Source: Sitta carolinensis
Taxonomy: Eukaryota; Chordata; Aves; Passeriformes; Sittidae
Assembly (NCBI GenBank): GCA_032173965.1
Contig: JAVUNC010000004.1
Span: 63,610,501-63,674,500, forward strand
Direction of reading: 5' to 3'
DNA: 64,000 nucleotides
Position numbers and translations under genes: made by a program. Of the stretch, positions 24,261 to 36,484 are shown in pieces. The notes beneath the pieces are model-generated. The model worked only from the letters and a program-made list of their open reading frames with translations. It was not told the origin of the DNA and searched no databases. Within the stretch, counting starts at the first letter, position 1; the number at the start of each line of letters is the position of its first letter.

Positions 24261-27060
24261 GGAGAAGGGCACGCAGTCATGGGCAGAAAGCATCGTCCCT
24301 GGTGCCAGGGGCTTTCCTCCCCCCCCGGCTCCTGACAAAATTAAAACAACAACAAAAATGGGCCAAAAAGTCACCTCTGCTCCACAGCAATGGAAGGAGG
24401 CCTTTTGTTCACATGTCTGCCTTAACGGCGGCTGAAACCTGTCTGCTCAATGTCCCCAAAGCCTTTGAAGTTTGGATCGCAGCTAACAAGGGCTGGAGAT
24501 TTCCCTCCCCCACACAACTTCACACTGTTGCCAGGCTGCAAACAATCACCATACATATTACAGATGAAACCACGAGGACCAACAACAGAAAGAAAAACTA
24601 ATTGTCTAGTTGCCAGAAGTTAAAGCTTTTGTTTCCAAATGTAATTTGATTCCTCTTTCTTCCAGTTCCCCCCAGCCCCACCATCCATTTTACGATGTGT
24701 TTCACTGCAGAAAATTATTTCACTTTGACACAATCTGAAAAAATGGTTTGAAATGGCCATACAAACAATATCACCACTCTGAGCAGTAGGTATGGTGCTT
24801 TAACTCTTGGAAGATTACTGTCCTCTGAAGACTTGTAATAATAATTTTTCCCCCTGCCAGAACAAGAAAATCTGCTTAGTGCTCCAGAGAAGAACCACAA
24901 CCTGCCACAGCCTGTGAATGTGCAAAATTGAAGCAAAGAAGGCTGCAGACCTATTTTTTCCATAACATTCATAGCCTCAGACTAGCCATGCCTTGTTCTC
25001 AAGCAGAAGCTGAGTTGGTACCCTGTCCTAGGTGTGCTATTTTCAGCCTGCACTGAAGTCCACAGTAAGGCTGCACCCCTCCACTGGGTTAGGTCACGGC
25101 AAAGTGAATGGCAAACAGAGTAAATGTGTGCCCACTGCCTCTTGTGAAATCTGGTGAGCTCTGCCATGAAGCCGGCTGATCTCACACTGACCCAATGAGC
25201 TAGAAACTTGAGTCAGATGAAGGATGTCCTGTGCAATGAGCTTAAGTACATCTGAGAAAATGACATGGCACAGTAGTGCATCTCAGGGGCTAAAATGGTA
25301 TAAACGTACTGGAACAGGCTCTGGCAAACACTGAAGTCTGGATGTGAGAAGGGAGAAAAATGGGGTTATGCCACAGCATCTTCTATCCCTTCCATTCTAC
25401 AAAAAGGTGATCAAAGGGACTGTCAGATAACAGCAAAGGCAATGGATGTTAAAAGGATTATTAAATTATTCTGCTTTTAAATGGACTCTGTTGATCACAC
25501 AGTTCAAGTTAGAGGACAGATCAGTCTTAATAAAATAACATAGTATAAATAATTTATTTATTGAATCTCATAGAATTAATTTTGTTTTCTTTTCCTCTGG
25601 GAAACTGAGTTGTGAGACCTAAAAATTAGTCTGTGTTCATGCAAAAGGTTTTATTAAAAGCTGGACATATTCTAGGAAAATAAAATATGTTCACAAATGT
25701 TTAGTCAAAAACAATGGTTTTCCATTCAAAAGTTGTTTTAGTGAGAAAAATCGACCAGTCTTTAGATGAAGTTGGTTGACAAGTTCAAGGCATGCTCATC
25801 TGTTGTAGCCCTTTCCTTCAGAACTGAAATACACCCTTCAAAGACCCTGTGAGTTTTTATCTGTATGTCTTCATTAGCCCTTTATCTGTGTGCTCAGGAA
25901 GGCGTGATTTTAAAGGGACAGCTACCAGTGGTAATGTGGATGCCTGTTTCTCCATGTGTTGCTAAATCTGTATCCTAGACAAGATTTTTGTCTCTTAAAT
26001 TTTAAGTGATCCTCCATGACATTGGATAATAACTAAGCTGTAGCCAAACAAGACCTGTGCTCAACCCAGACACAGGCAGCTGGTTGAACAGAAGAATAAC
26101 TGGGTGAAATATGAAATACATGTGTAAAAAAGAAAGCTGTGGAGAACTCAGGCAGATTCTGAATTCTGTCATGGAAAGTGTTTCACCAGCTTTTGACAAA
26201 GATAACAGTGCCAGGGATTCTTTGTCCTGTCACCTTGGACATCCAAGGTAGAAAGGAATTGCAGATTTTTCCCTGTCTCATATTACATACATGTGTGGAA
26301 AGAAACAATCAGTCTTCGTTTTTTAGATACATGTATACCTACCTGTAAACATGGTTATATATCTATGTGTAGTTTTAGCTGCATTTTAAGTATCAGAAAA
26401 TTCTTAAATTTTGGGTTATACTGGAATATTTCATCCCATTAACCAGTCTTTCTATGTGGGGGTGACAAAAGTCATCAACAAATATGAGTCTAATGATTTT
26501 TTCATGAAGGAGTTTATGAGTAAAAGTATGTAAATATATGTGTGACCATTTGTGTACATCTATGTCTGCACTGTATGTGTGTATATGTAATATATATAAT
26601 CTCTCCTCTTAAAAGGTGAAAGAAGTAGTAAATGTAGCAAACAAGAAATGTGCAAATAACGTAAGGTAATCTAGTTTACATATTCATACAGAAACTGCAA
26701 ATTCTGAACTCTTGCTGATTTTGTTATTTGTTACGAGCAGGATATGGCCCAAATGGAATTATTAAGAAATATTTAAAAGTTGGTTGTATTCAATTGTTTA
26801 ATTAAAATTAAAAGCCTTTTTTTCTGTTATATTCAGTCACATATGGCTTGTTTAAACTAAACTCTCAAACAATATATCAATATGCATTTTTTCACTAAAA
26901 CAACACTGGTTTTCATAGCTGAGACTGTAATAGACTGAAAAATGTTTGTTCTTATGCAAAAGCGATTTTACAACACATTAATAATATCTATTTTAGGGCC
27001 GAGAGATGAAACGTGGGAAGGGGACCCCATGGCAGAAAAGATCTCTCTCACTTTTTTAAC
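24261..27060. other. Unique non-coding sequence, AT-rich
   Basis: No gene is supported. The frame at 24233-24601 (+, 122 codons) runs out of the CNE-like block into a basic, unrecognised peptide and has no splice context. From about 25440 to 26990 the sequence is strongly AT-rich with TATA/TGTA-type simple patches (26519-26600). Confidence 0.5.
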
Positions 27061-27092
27061 AAACAAATCAAGAAATAAACAAATCAAGAAAT
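27061..27092 (+). repeat. Perfect 16-bp tandem duplication
   Basis: Two adjacent identical copies of AAACAAATCAAGAAAT. A simple slippage duplication. Confidence 0.95.
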
Positions 27093-28079
27093 AATGCCAA
27101 GGTCTCATGACAAATCTGTGCATGGCAGCTAATAAACAGGGAGAACCACCAACATAACAGGATAATGAAGAATGGCCTGTGACATAACTTTGGCTTCTGG
27201 TTATTTCCCAGATTTCATAACAGTGCTGGGTCAGACAAACTGGGGCGTGTTTTTTTGAATTACAGTTTTATGTAGCACTCAGAAAGAAATGAGGAAGAAT
27301 GTGACTACCTTAGCAAAAGCTAAGGGGGAACAAAGGAGGAGGGAATCAGGTGACAGAGAGGCCCAAGAAAGCCCACGAGGTAGCTGTCTGGTAGAAACTG
27401 TCTATGTTTATACATAAGTACACACGTGCACAAACATTTTGAGCATATGCTGATCTGTGTGTTTGCATGCAAAAGAGATTCAATAATCTCTTAGGTTACC
27501 TTTAATAAGAGCAAAGGAAACGAGTCATCTCATCTGCATGACTTTAGTATTTCTCTCTTCTCAACTGCCTTATCTGGAGACTTTTCCTGTGCTCCATCTA
27601 GATGGCTGTGCTGTGAAAGCTGTCCTACCACACCCCTTGATTCTGCCTCTTCCAAGCACAGAAGTTCTCAAATTTTTCATGTTTTTTTTCTCCTGGACTC
27701 ATGAGGAAATGGAGCAAGGGGGCCAGACAGGATTTAGAACTTGTAGAGGAAGGGACATTTAGTAACAACTTTTAATAACGATTTTCATTATCAGAGATAA
27801 AATCAATATAAGTTCAAAACTATTTTAGTGGCCAATGGGACCCTGGTTGACTCTGCAAAAGGACATTCCAGAAAATTTATTGGATTTAAAGAAAGTGGGC
27901 ATAGCCATTACTTCCAGGAAAAGAGCTGGAGAATCACAGGTGCTGGCAAAAGAGTGGGATATGGTTGGAGGTAACTGTAGGCAGAAAAAAGTCAAAGCAT
28001 CAGTGTTGGAAAATAGAACTCTACTAGGAGCATTTAGAGCAATTCAACACCTATCATAACTATTTAACTAGTTCAAAAA
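27093..28079. other. Unique non-coding sequence
   Basis: No gene is supported. Open frames at 27538-27762 and 27835-28059 (74 codons each) have no recognisable features. Confidence 0.5.
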
Positions 28080-28400
28080 TATGTTACTCGGCTAGTCTGC
28101 AATTTTCCTAAAGAACAGTTATGCAGAATTGGGCAGCTGCTCAGATCACTCAATTCAAAACAAACCATTTGCATAATAAATATTTGCAGAGGAGCAAGTG
28201 GGTGGGGTTTAGGCGAGTGCACAGATGAACATAAAAATCAAATATGGCTGGAGAGAAACTAGGCTTAATTACAGGAGAAAACAAAAAACCTACCAGCAAC
28301 CAAAACGCACACACACACATATTTCTTCAATTACTCAAAAGAATTAGAGCAAATATTCTAATTAGCTCATTTGCCTCTTTCCAGGGTCATAGATTTCTTT
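28080..28400. promoter_or_regulatory. Possible conserved non-coding element with POU octamer
   Basis: The block contains a perfect octamer (ATTTGCAT, 28167-28174) extended to ATTTGCATAATAAAT, a GTGGGTGGGG GC/KLF-like box (28199-28208), CTTAATTACAGG, and paired ATTCTAATTAGCTCATTTGC homeobox words at about 28353-28372. A short (CA)n microsatellite sits at 28306-28319. The motif density suggests an enhancer; conservation is not tested. Confidence 0.3.
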
Positions 28401-28974
28401 CTGATCCTCACTGACTGAAAAAAAAGAGACGCTTGTGGGGTTGTTCCACAGCTATGCACTATTTCATTTGCAAGCAAATAGTTTGAGAGGATACATGTGC
28501 ACTTCTGTGGGCGTGCAGGGATCTGAGGGTGAATGGCACAATGCCAGGGTCAACAGCACTGTTTCCAGATAACGCCTGTTCCACAATGACACTGGGGTTA
28601 GAAGATAGTTGCAGCTTTTTTTTCATATCAGAACTTCACCCAGACATTGCTCTTGCACTGACTCCCTGCATGTATGATGGGAAATTCAGTAGCAGTTTCT
28701 ACCTTTAACACCTTCCAGGTATGACTTGTCCATCACTACTGTGACCAACAACTTATCGTGTTATATACTCCAAATGAAATACCAGTTTTTGCCCTGTTTC
28801 CACAGAGTTAGTGGCAGAGTAGAAATAGAGCAAAATGAGTTAAAAATCGTTTGACCAGACTCACTTGTTGATTGTGAATGGCTCAGAAAAGCCAGTGAAA
28901 AGGAAAGAATCGAGAAGAGAATGTTAAAATGAGCAAAGATTAGATCTAGAAAAGCAGGAAAAATCAAACCACCC
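28401..28974. other. Unique non-coding sequence
   Basis: No gene is supported. The 163-codon minus frame at 28761-29252 is prolonged by the neighbouring poly(A) tract and is rich in Phe/Ser, typical of a chance frame across a homopolymer. Confidence 0.55.

Positions 28975-29003
<29 letters not shown>
28975..29003 (+). repeat. Poly(A) tract, 29 A
   Basis: An uninterrupted run of 29 A, followed by a short CCAAACCAAA stretch that resembles the (CCAAA)n satellite at 50.5 kb. Confidence 0.9.
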
Positions 29004-29005
<2 letters not shown>

Positions 29006-29399
29006 AAACCAAAAACACAGGAAACCAACCACTTGGAAAACCCAAGCCATCCTTCCTGGATCTCAAGACAAAGAAATTAAATTGGGAGGATGCACGAGAG
29101 AAAAGGAGGATGAGCAGCATGGCAGCACAGCCAAGAAAAACCATTTTAGTGAGAGTCTTGGCTTGTTCCCAGCATGAGGAAACTTGATGAACATTTAATC
29201 CAACCACATTCTTTATGGGTCTTCTGCCTCTCTTAGCAGCCCAGAAGCTCATCTGTGGTGAAAGTAGAAGGACAAGGTCTCCCTGTGTGACCTCTGCCTG
29301 GCAATATGCAACAGTGACATATTAAATATGATTAATATTTTCTTCAGAACTGAGTTTACAAAAATACATGCTCAGCTGTGGTCAGCAAACAAGACCATA
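29004..29399. other. Unique non-coding sequence
   Basis: Nothing is recognised beyond the short C/A-rich stretch next to the poly(A) tract. Confidence 0.5.
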
Positions 29400-29690
29400 A
29401 TGTGGTGTCTATCACAGCACAAACAGTGTATTAATGGAGCCATTAATCACCATCAAAACTGTATTAGGAGTGAAGATAGCCAAAGAGAGCTTAACTGACA
29501 GCAAGTGGCCATAAACCTGTCCAAAAACTAATTTGATTACCATCATACCAGCATCTGTGCCACTTATGAGGGTTCATTTTTTTGATGAAATTATATAGAC
29601 AAGTCGTTCATGCATATAATAGACAGCTAAATCATGGTAAACATGTTGTTGGCATGAGAAGTAGTTAAAGAAGTGGGACATTGCTTTGCA
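29400..29690. promoter_or_regulatory. Possible conserved non-coding element
   Basis: Homeobox-type words are clustered here: GTATTAATGGAGCCATTAATCACC (inverted ATTAATGG/CCATTAAT half-sites), GTGGCCATAAACC, AACTAATTTGATTACC, TCATGCATATAATAG and AAATCATGGTAAACATG. The inverted pair around GAG is a palindromic paired-type homeodomain layout. This is inference from motif content alone. Confidence 0.3.
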
Positions 29691-32600
29691 GGTGAAATTT
29701 CAGGCAAAATGCACTGCTGGTGTCACAACAGTTGGTTAGAAAACCGTTGTCAAACTCATCTTGCCAAGCCGTGAGTGAGGAATGTTTTTGATCCACATTC
29801 AACAGAATAAACGCTGCTGAAAGTCAGGGGATGTTGGGAGCCTCTAGCTATTTACAAGAAGGACAGCTTTTGCCAATATAAACTCTTGCTCTTTATCAGC
29901 TGTAAATATTCCCTACAAACAACCTGTTTTATTCACAGACAGTTGGACCCATTATGTTTTGGTCTTGACAGACGGGACAGTAGGATGCTGCATTTAAATG
30001 ACACAGACTGTATAGGAATGTATTTCCAGATGATAACTGATCCTGGAGCTTCTACATAAATCAGGGGAGGGAAATTATTCTGTAAGAAATATGCTCAGAT
30101 TTCAGCCTCATAAATACAGAGAGAAACCAAATTTTCAGGGCTTCTTCATTTTCATGTGAGCATTTTAAGGATCGTTTTAGGCAGCTACCAAGATATTCAC
30201 GTCCACTATTAGTACTGTTACGCACAAGAGAAGTCTTTCAGGAAAGTAAAAGATAAGGTTGTCCCATCTACATGTCACTAAGAGGCTGAAGTCTGAAAAG
30301 ATCTATTCTGGAGGTCAGGGATAATTGGATTTTCTGGCAGAAAAGAACCTGTCCAATTGACAAAATGAATGTTGACTAAAAATCACAAGTTTTTCCCCAT
30401 TTGCTTTACCATGCTGCCTAGGGTAGGTAGGGGTGAATGGCTAGCTACCTGCAGAGCCACCACTGAAAGGAAGGGGCTTGTAGTTCAAGTAAGAAAAGTA
30501 TTTGAAAGCCAGGTAGTCATGTGCAGCTGTGCCTACTTTAACTTGCCATCTTTAAATAGACTTAGCACGTCTGAAGGTCTCAGGCCATTCCAAATGTATC
30601 CCAGGTGTGTGCTGTACATATGCTGAATGCAAAATATAATTGAATATGGAACAGACAGGGGATCAGTCCCCAGAGAGGGAAATTGTTTCTTCAAACTAGA
30701 TGTTAATGGTCGAGTGAGTGACATTTATCTCCAGTCCCCTTATGAATCACTGAGACACAAACAGAGTACACCTTGCCTTTGCTGTGAGCTATGCCTCAGG
30801 CCATGGGAAGCTGCCTGCCATTCACAAGCCAGTGCCTTGTAGGCAGCTCCATCTTACCTGAGTTCGCAGATGGGCCATTCCCCAGGTGGGTCTGGCAAAA
30901 CACTTCTCATTAATCATTGCTTAAAGCCCTCTCAGTGGGAAGACCTCAGGTTAGACATCATTTGGAAACAAATTGGGTGAAAAATAGCTCTGACAATAAG
31001 GAGCCCACACAGAATTCCCCTGTGAGAGCTTCAGCGGTGTGAAAACAGACTCTTCCAGGACACTAAATGATCTGTCAGTTAGCAAATGACATTATAATCC
31101 AGTTTTATGCTGCAGACAAATCAAAGCCTTTGCTGCATATCCTCATTTTTTCCCTCTATTTCCCCCTTTACCTCCTTTAAAGTGACAGAATATTTGAGTT
31201 AGGAGAGATAGCCAAGTTGTAAATGCTTCCAGGGGCAATCCTAAGTCTTTCAGGGTTGCATTGCTCTCTTTTTCTTGTGCTATCATTAACAGCAGAACCC
31301 CCCCACAATCTACCAGGCCCATCATAAGAAGAGCATCAGGCTGCCCAAGCCCTCCAACCCCACTGGTGCTGGCCAAAGGGTGCAGTTGTGCCCAGCAGGG
31401 TTCCCACTTTTGTTCCAGCTTAAATGCATCTCCAGTGTTCTGTTAGATTAATTTTTAAAATGAAGCTTTAAAATGAGGCAAGGAATCAAGTGCTTTAGTG
31501 AATGGAAGCTACAGTAACTATTTGGAAGCAAAACACTTGAGCAGACTGATTTTAGCTTGTTAATTGTTAGAATTTACTTTCAAGCACTGACACTTCATGC
31601 CAGCAATAATTCTGGGTCTTCAGAGACATTAAGTGTTGACCAGCTCCAGGGAACTTAAGAAAACTATATTTTCTCTCTGCCTCCATCATTGTTTCTTTTC
31701 TCAAGTACACCACAGTGTTAAACTGACTCAGGGCTTCGACAACAGAAAAAAGGAGATGGTGAATCTGCAGCATAATTTACCCAAACTGAATAGAGGAGCA
31801 AAGTATAATGTGTTTGACATTCCCAGCTGAAATACATAGAACATATCTCATGTACATACACAGGCATGGACACAGGCAAAACACACTGCAACAAGGGGCT
31901 TAAAAACCCAGCAATTATTGAAACTATGGTTTTGCTTCTTGATGATGTTCCCATTGATTTATCTACATGAACCTCTGCCTACACTTTACACTAGAAAAAG
32001 TTGTGGCCTAATTTTTAATGGGTTCCAGCTCTGATACCCAGTGAACTTTTATGATGTAAGAGTTTTTTGAGGTCTCTCAATTGTCAGCCCTAACACAACC
32101 AGTTTTGGCATTTGAATAACAGAAATTGGTATCAGTCAAGATCAGGCAGTCCACTCTCAACTGGGAGTCATTGCCATGTGGCAGTGATACCAAATGTGAA
32201 GCAACCTGTTGGGGTTTTGCTTTCCCACTGATAAGTCCCTAAGGAATTTAAGACTCCTTGCTCTAATGCTTCTACCCAGGGACTTCTTTGGCAGCCTTTT
32301 TTCTGTCGTGAATCCATAGCTTCTGCCTAACAGTCCTAGAGGCTCAGCTTTCTTCTGCAGGGATTCAACACAATCGTCAAAGATTGTTTGGCTCCAAATA
32401 TTGAGTTCACTTTTCTTTCAGTAGGGCTCATCCAGACATGGTGGAGGGACTCAGTGTGATCCATACTGGAGTTCTTCTCTGAGCATTGTCTGTAACCATC
32501 CTTTTCCCACAGCACTCCAGAGTGTTCTCCAGCATGAATGTTTGCTAAGAAGTGAGAACAACGTCAGTTATTTAGGAAATGCATAGCCTGTCTGGACGAT

Positions 32601-35600
32601 TCCTTCTTGCTTTAGGCACTACCTTGCACCATGAACAGCCTTGCTGAAATTTGGCTTAAAATTGACAGTGTTTCCATGGCATATTGCTGTCAAATTTCCA
32701 ACTGTGGCCTCAAGGTGCTGAGAAAGGGAAACTGATCCAGCGCTCATCCCAATTCAATATGTTTGTACCTCTCTTCTGGCCTCTGGAAATTATGGGGATG
32801 CAGCCAGGCTCACTCATCACACAGAATTACTGAGCATGTGAGGGTGTTCTCATGACAGCCCTGCATAGCAGTCAGCAAGTAAGAAGATTTATTGCTTTAT
32901 TTGACACTCTGTTATTTACTAACTGAGCATGACACATCTGGGACTAGGAACTGCCAGTTTGACATCAATGAGCCTTTTTTGCATTGATTGAGTTTATCCA
33001 GTTCATGCTCAGAATACAACCTGGGTAAGGAAGAACTCCCAAAACAGGCTGGAGTGGGAGCTGCTGGTTATATTTTTTCCAGGAGAATGAATATGATGAG
33101 TAAATGACCTCATATGTTGCAGAGCAAGAAGGGGTGATGTCAGCCACTTCAGCACCATCCTTTTTGTTACAAGGCAGCATAATAATGAGAAACCATTTCT
33201 TTAATGCTGATTGACCAGTAGGGAAGTACAGATTAAAATGCCATAAATAATAACTGCAATGTACAAGGTATGAATGAAATTAAAATATTTTGCTCAGCCC
33301 ATAGATGACACCAAGCAGGACATGAGTTGCACTGTTTTGGACATGATTTTCCATGTGTACTTTGCAGAGCTGGGAACAACAATCTTCCATAATTGCTGTT
33401 CTTCTTTACCTCATGGGACAAGTCAACCTGCATGCATGGGACCCCAGCTTGCTCTGAACTAGGCATAAAATATAGAAAACAAGAAAAACTTGACTAATCT
33501 TACACAAAGTTATATTGAGCTCTGAATGTGCTTTGGTTATGTAGCAGTTTGGGCTATTGCTGGACTAAAGAAGGAAGCGACCCTTTATGTGACAGCACAG
33601 CACTGACAATGACTCCTTGCTCGGGTGTTTAATCAGAACACTTTCTAAACACTCCTGTGAAGCACAAAGGGAAGCATCATGTTTCCTAAATGGACCTTTT
33701 TAATTTTTTTTCTTACATATAATTAATCCCAAGCCTGTAATTAAACTGCCCCCTATGCTGAGGAGTTCCAAGACCTTTTTGTTGCTGCTGTTGTGCAGAT
33801 TTAGAAAAGGAATTTGCTCAGCAGGTGAATCTAACATGAAGCTGCAGTTCTTTTTGGCCACCAGATCACGAAGAGAGACATTTCCTGTACTTGATATATA
33901 AGGGTTGATGTGACAAAATATAATCAAATAATTCTGCAGAGAAATTATAGACAGGAAAGGGGAAAAAGAAATGAGCTGTCAGTAGTAAAATATATAAGTA
34001 AACCAATCTTTTGTTTTAAATCTACCAGTGCTGCATGTTATTTTGGAGTGCACTAACTTTTATCAAAGCCATCAGGACGGCAGCACTGGCACCTCCAAGC
34101 TGGTCTGAGATGGTGCCAGGGACCAAGTGAGGACCAAAATGCTGGGACCTGTGGGCAAACATCTTAGTGTCTGAACAAGTTGGTAACATCCTCTTCCATC
34201 ATCTGATATGCTTTTCATTATTGAACTGATCTCACTTCTTCATAAACCAGTTTTTGCCTTCATCCCACATGCCCCATCCCAGCAGTTTGCAAAATGGCAG
34301 CAGGGGTTTCTAAGACACAAATCTTCAAACCACAGCCATTGTTCAGTCATGGCATGCTGTCTCACTGAGGCAGGTTCTCTCTAAGGCAGATTTCACTAGA
34401 GCTACTTGCTTTGGCTCTACCACTTTAGAAATAACTCATCAGATGATGAACCAGCTCTATCTAGTCTATTATGGGTGATTTGGATCAATTACTTTTCTAA
34501 ATCAGACAATCCAGATTTTTTAGCTCCTTGTTACCTGTTTCATTATAAAAATGAGACCCAGCACTGGTCTCAATATTATTCTTGTCAATTTTTCATTGCA
34601 CCTTAATATTGTTTATTTTACTGTAGTAACACATTGATATTTTCCTTCTAATATGTCTAATATTTTTTCCTTTAATAAACTTTTTCTTGCCACCACAGTT
34701 CTTTTGCCAACATGCTATATATTGTCATGCATGGGCATTTATTTTGAAATTGTCTACAAAGGAAAATTACAGAAGAAGAATCATTTGGCATACCTAAAAC
34801 ACTTTATCTACACAAACTATGTTTCAATTTCACATTTTGTTTTCTAATGATATGACATAATATAAAACAATGTAGCATTTGAAGACAAATCTTTATTTTT
34901 TTAAAGAAAATATTTTCAAATGCAAGATGCATATTTCATTTCCAAATCATTCACATGAATATTGACAGAGTTTATCTTTCTCAGATTTTTTCCAAATTTA
35001 ATTGATTAGGTCGTGTGAGATATGTTAGTTTGTGGGAAGCTGTTTAGTCCCAGAACAGTGTCTGTCTAAGCAGCTTTGCAACATGAAACATAATGTGTGT
35101 GACCTTGGGAGTCACCATCTAGCTTGTGTCAGAATGACAAAATTACATTTATTCTTTGTTTCCAGTCTCACAGTATTTTTGATTTTTAATTCTCAGATTC
35201 TTTCATTGCATTTTATGCCAAGCCATTTAGAAAATCTGACTATATTAAATCAAGGAACTCTCCATTACCTTTTATGATGTTGACACATTCAAATATGATA
35301 TATACAGGACTGGGTTTGTATCTTTGAATGGCTAACTATTAACAACTGAAGCACTTTGAATAGTAGAGGGTTTCAACAAGCTTCTTGCATAAACAGACTT
35401 CCAGTAAAGCCTCTTCTATGTACTACTTTGCATTTCTGGCCAATAGATTTCATTTCAGAGGAACAAGGATGTCTTTTAGGCACATTGAATAGCTGTGCAC
35501 TGCCCCGCTCTCAGGCTGGGGACCATCTAGTTCATGCACTTTGCAAAAGCTGTGAAGCTCTCTTTTCGTTCATGAAATTGCACATCTTTCCAAAGACAAT

Positions 35601-36395
35601 AGAAAATTTCTCATATGGCTATTTTCAGTGTTTTTCATTCATCCTTCTGAAGTCCCACTTATTAACTCACTCACCTTTGCTGCAGCAGCACACAAAACAC
35701 AGAGTCCACATACCATATGATTTGGTGTTCCCCCTGTTCATCAGCTGAATCTGGTGGGTGACCTCTTCTTTCAATTATGAGTTCTTAGTGATTTAGTGAT
35801 CTGCCAAGCCTGAGATTTTTAATGTTTGTCGCTAGAAAGTAGCACACCAGGAAAGATCTTGCTGTGATAACTTCTGCAGTGAAGCTTGTTGGAAAGACAG
35901 CTTTCCTACCAGTCTGGGTAATCAAGGCAGTGGCTAGGGACTGAATAATTTCTAAGTTTAGGAGATTTTCAGAAGTACAAGAGCCATCATAAGCTAAATC
36001 CCAATCAGAAAGAACACAACAGAGAGTCTGAAGGGAAAGAAGCTGCAGTCTGGAAGGACATATATATCCCAAGGCAGAGAGCCTGGACAGTAAATGGAGT
36101 TATGGAGAGCATATGGAGGCTGTTGCAGGAGGTTTAGCATGGCAGTCACAGATTTCCAGGTAACATAATAAGCTCTCAGTGTAGCATTCAAAGTTGAGAT
36201 GAGAAAAGGTACACAGAGAAATAACTCCTCTCTGTTAAAACACAGTTCCTAGAGAAAATTTGAATGATAGCGAGCTCTGGCACATATTACCACATGCAGA
36301 GGCAAAGTCACATATACCACCACCTAGCCCACCTCCAAATGCATGGGGTTTAGAGGAAAGGGAGAGGAGAGGCAAAGGCAGAGGTAAAGGTAAAA
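29691..36395. other. Long unique non-coding stretch
   Basis: About 6.7 kb without a supported gene or repeat. Open frames are all 130 codons or fewer (longest 35356-35748, +) and show no recognisable domain, splice pattern or signal peptide. The sequence is AT-rich, especially 34600-35300. It keeps the same even texture throughout, without a homopolymer tract longer than about ten bases. Confidence 0.5.
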
Positions 36396-36484
36396 GGAAG
36401 GAATGGAAATGGAAATGGAAAGGGAAAGGGAAAGGGAAAGGGAAAGGGAAAGGGAAAGGGAAAGGGAAAGGGAAAGGGAAAGGC
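36396..36484 (+). repeat. (GGGAAA)n hexamer satellite
   Basis: A few GGAAAT units are followed by about eleven near-perfect GGGAAA units. The + strand is pure purine over the GGGAAA part, so it is a mirror-repeat with triplex potential. The Lys-Gly and Pro-Phe open frames across it are artefacts of the six-base period. Confidence 0.95.

Noticed and set aside
27690..27760. Possible MIR fragment (ATGAGGAAATGGAGCAAGG...)
   Set aside because: Only one short word matches; the rest of the core is missing.
28761..29252. 163-codon minus-strand frame
   Set aside because: Extended by a 29-base homopolymer; hydrophobic, no recognisable domain.
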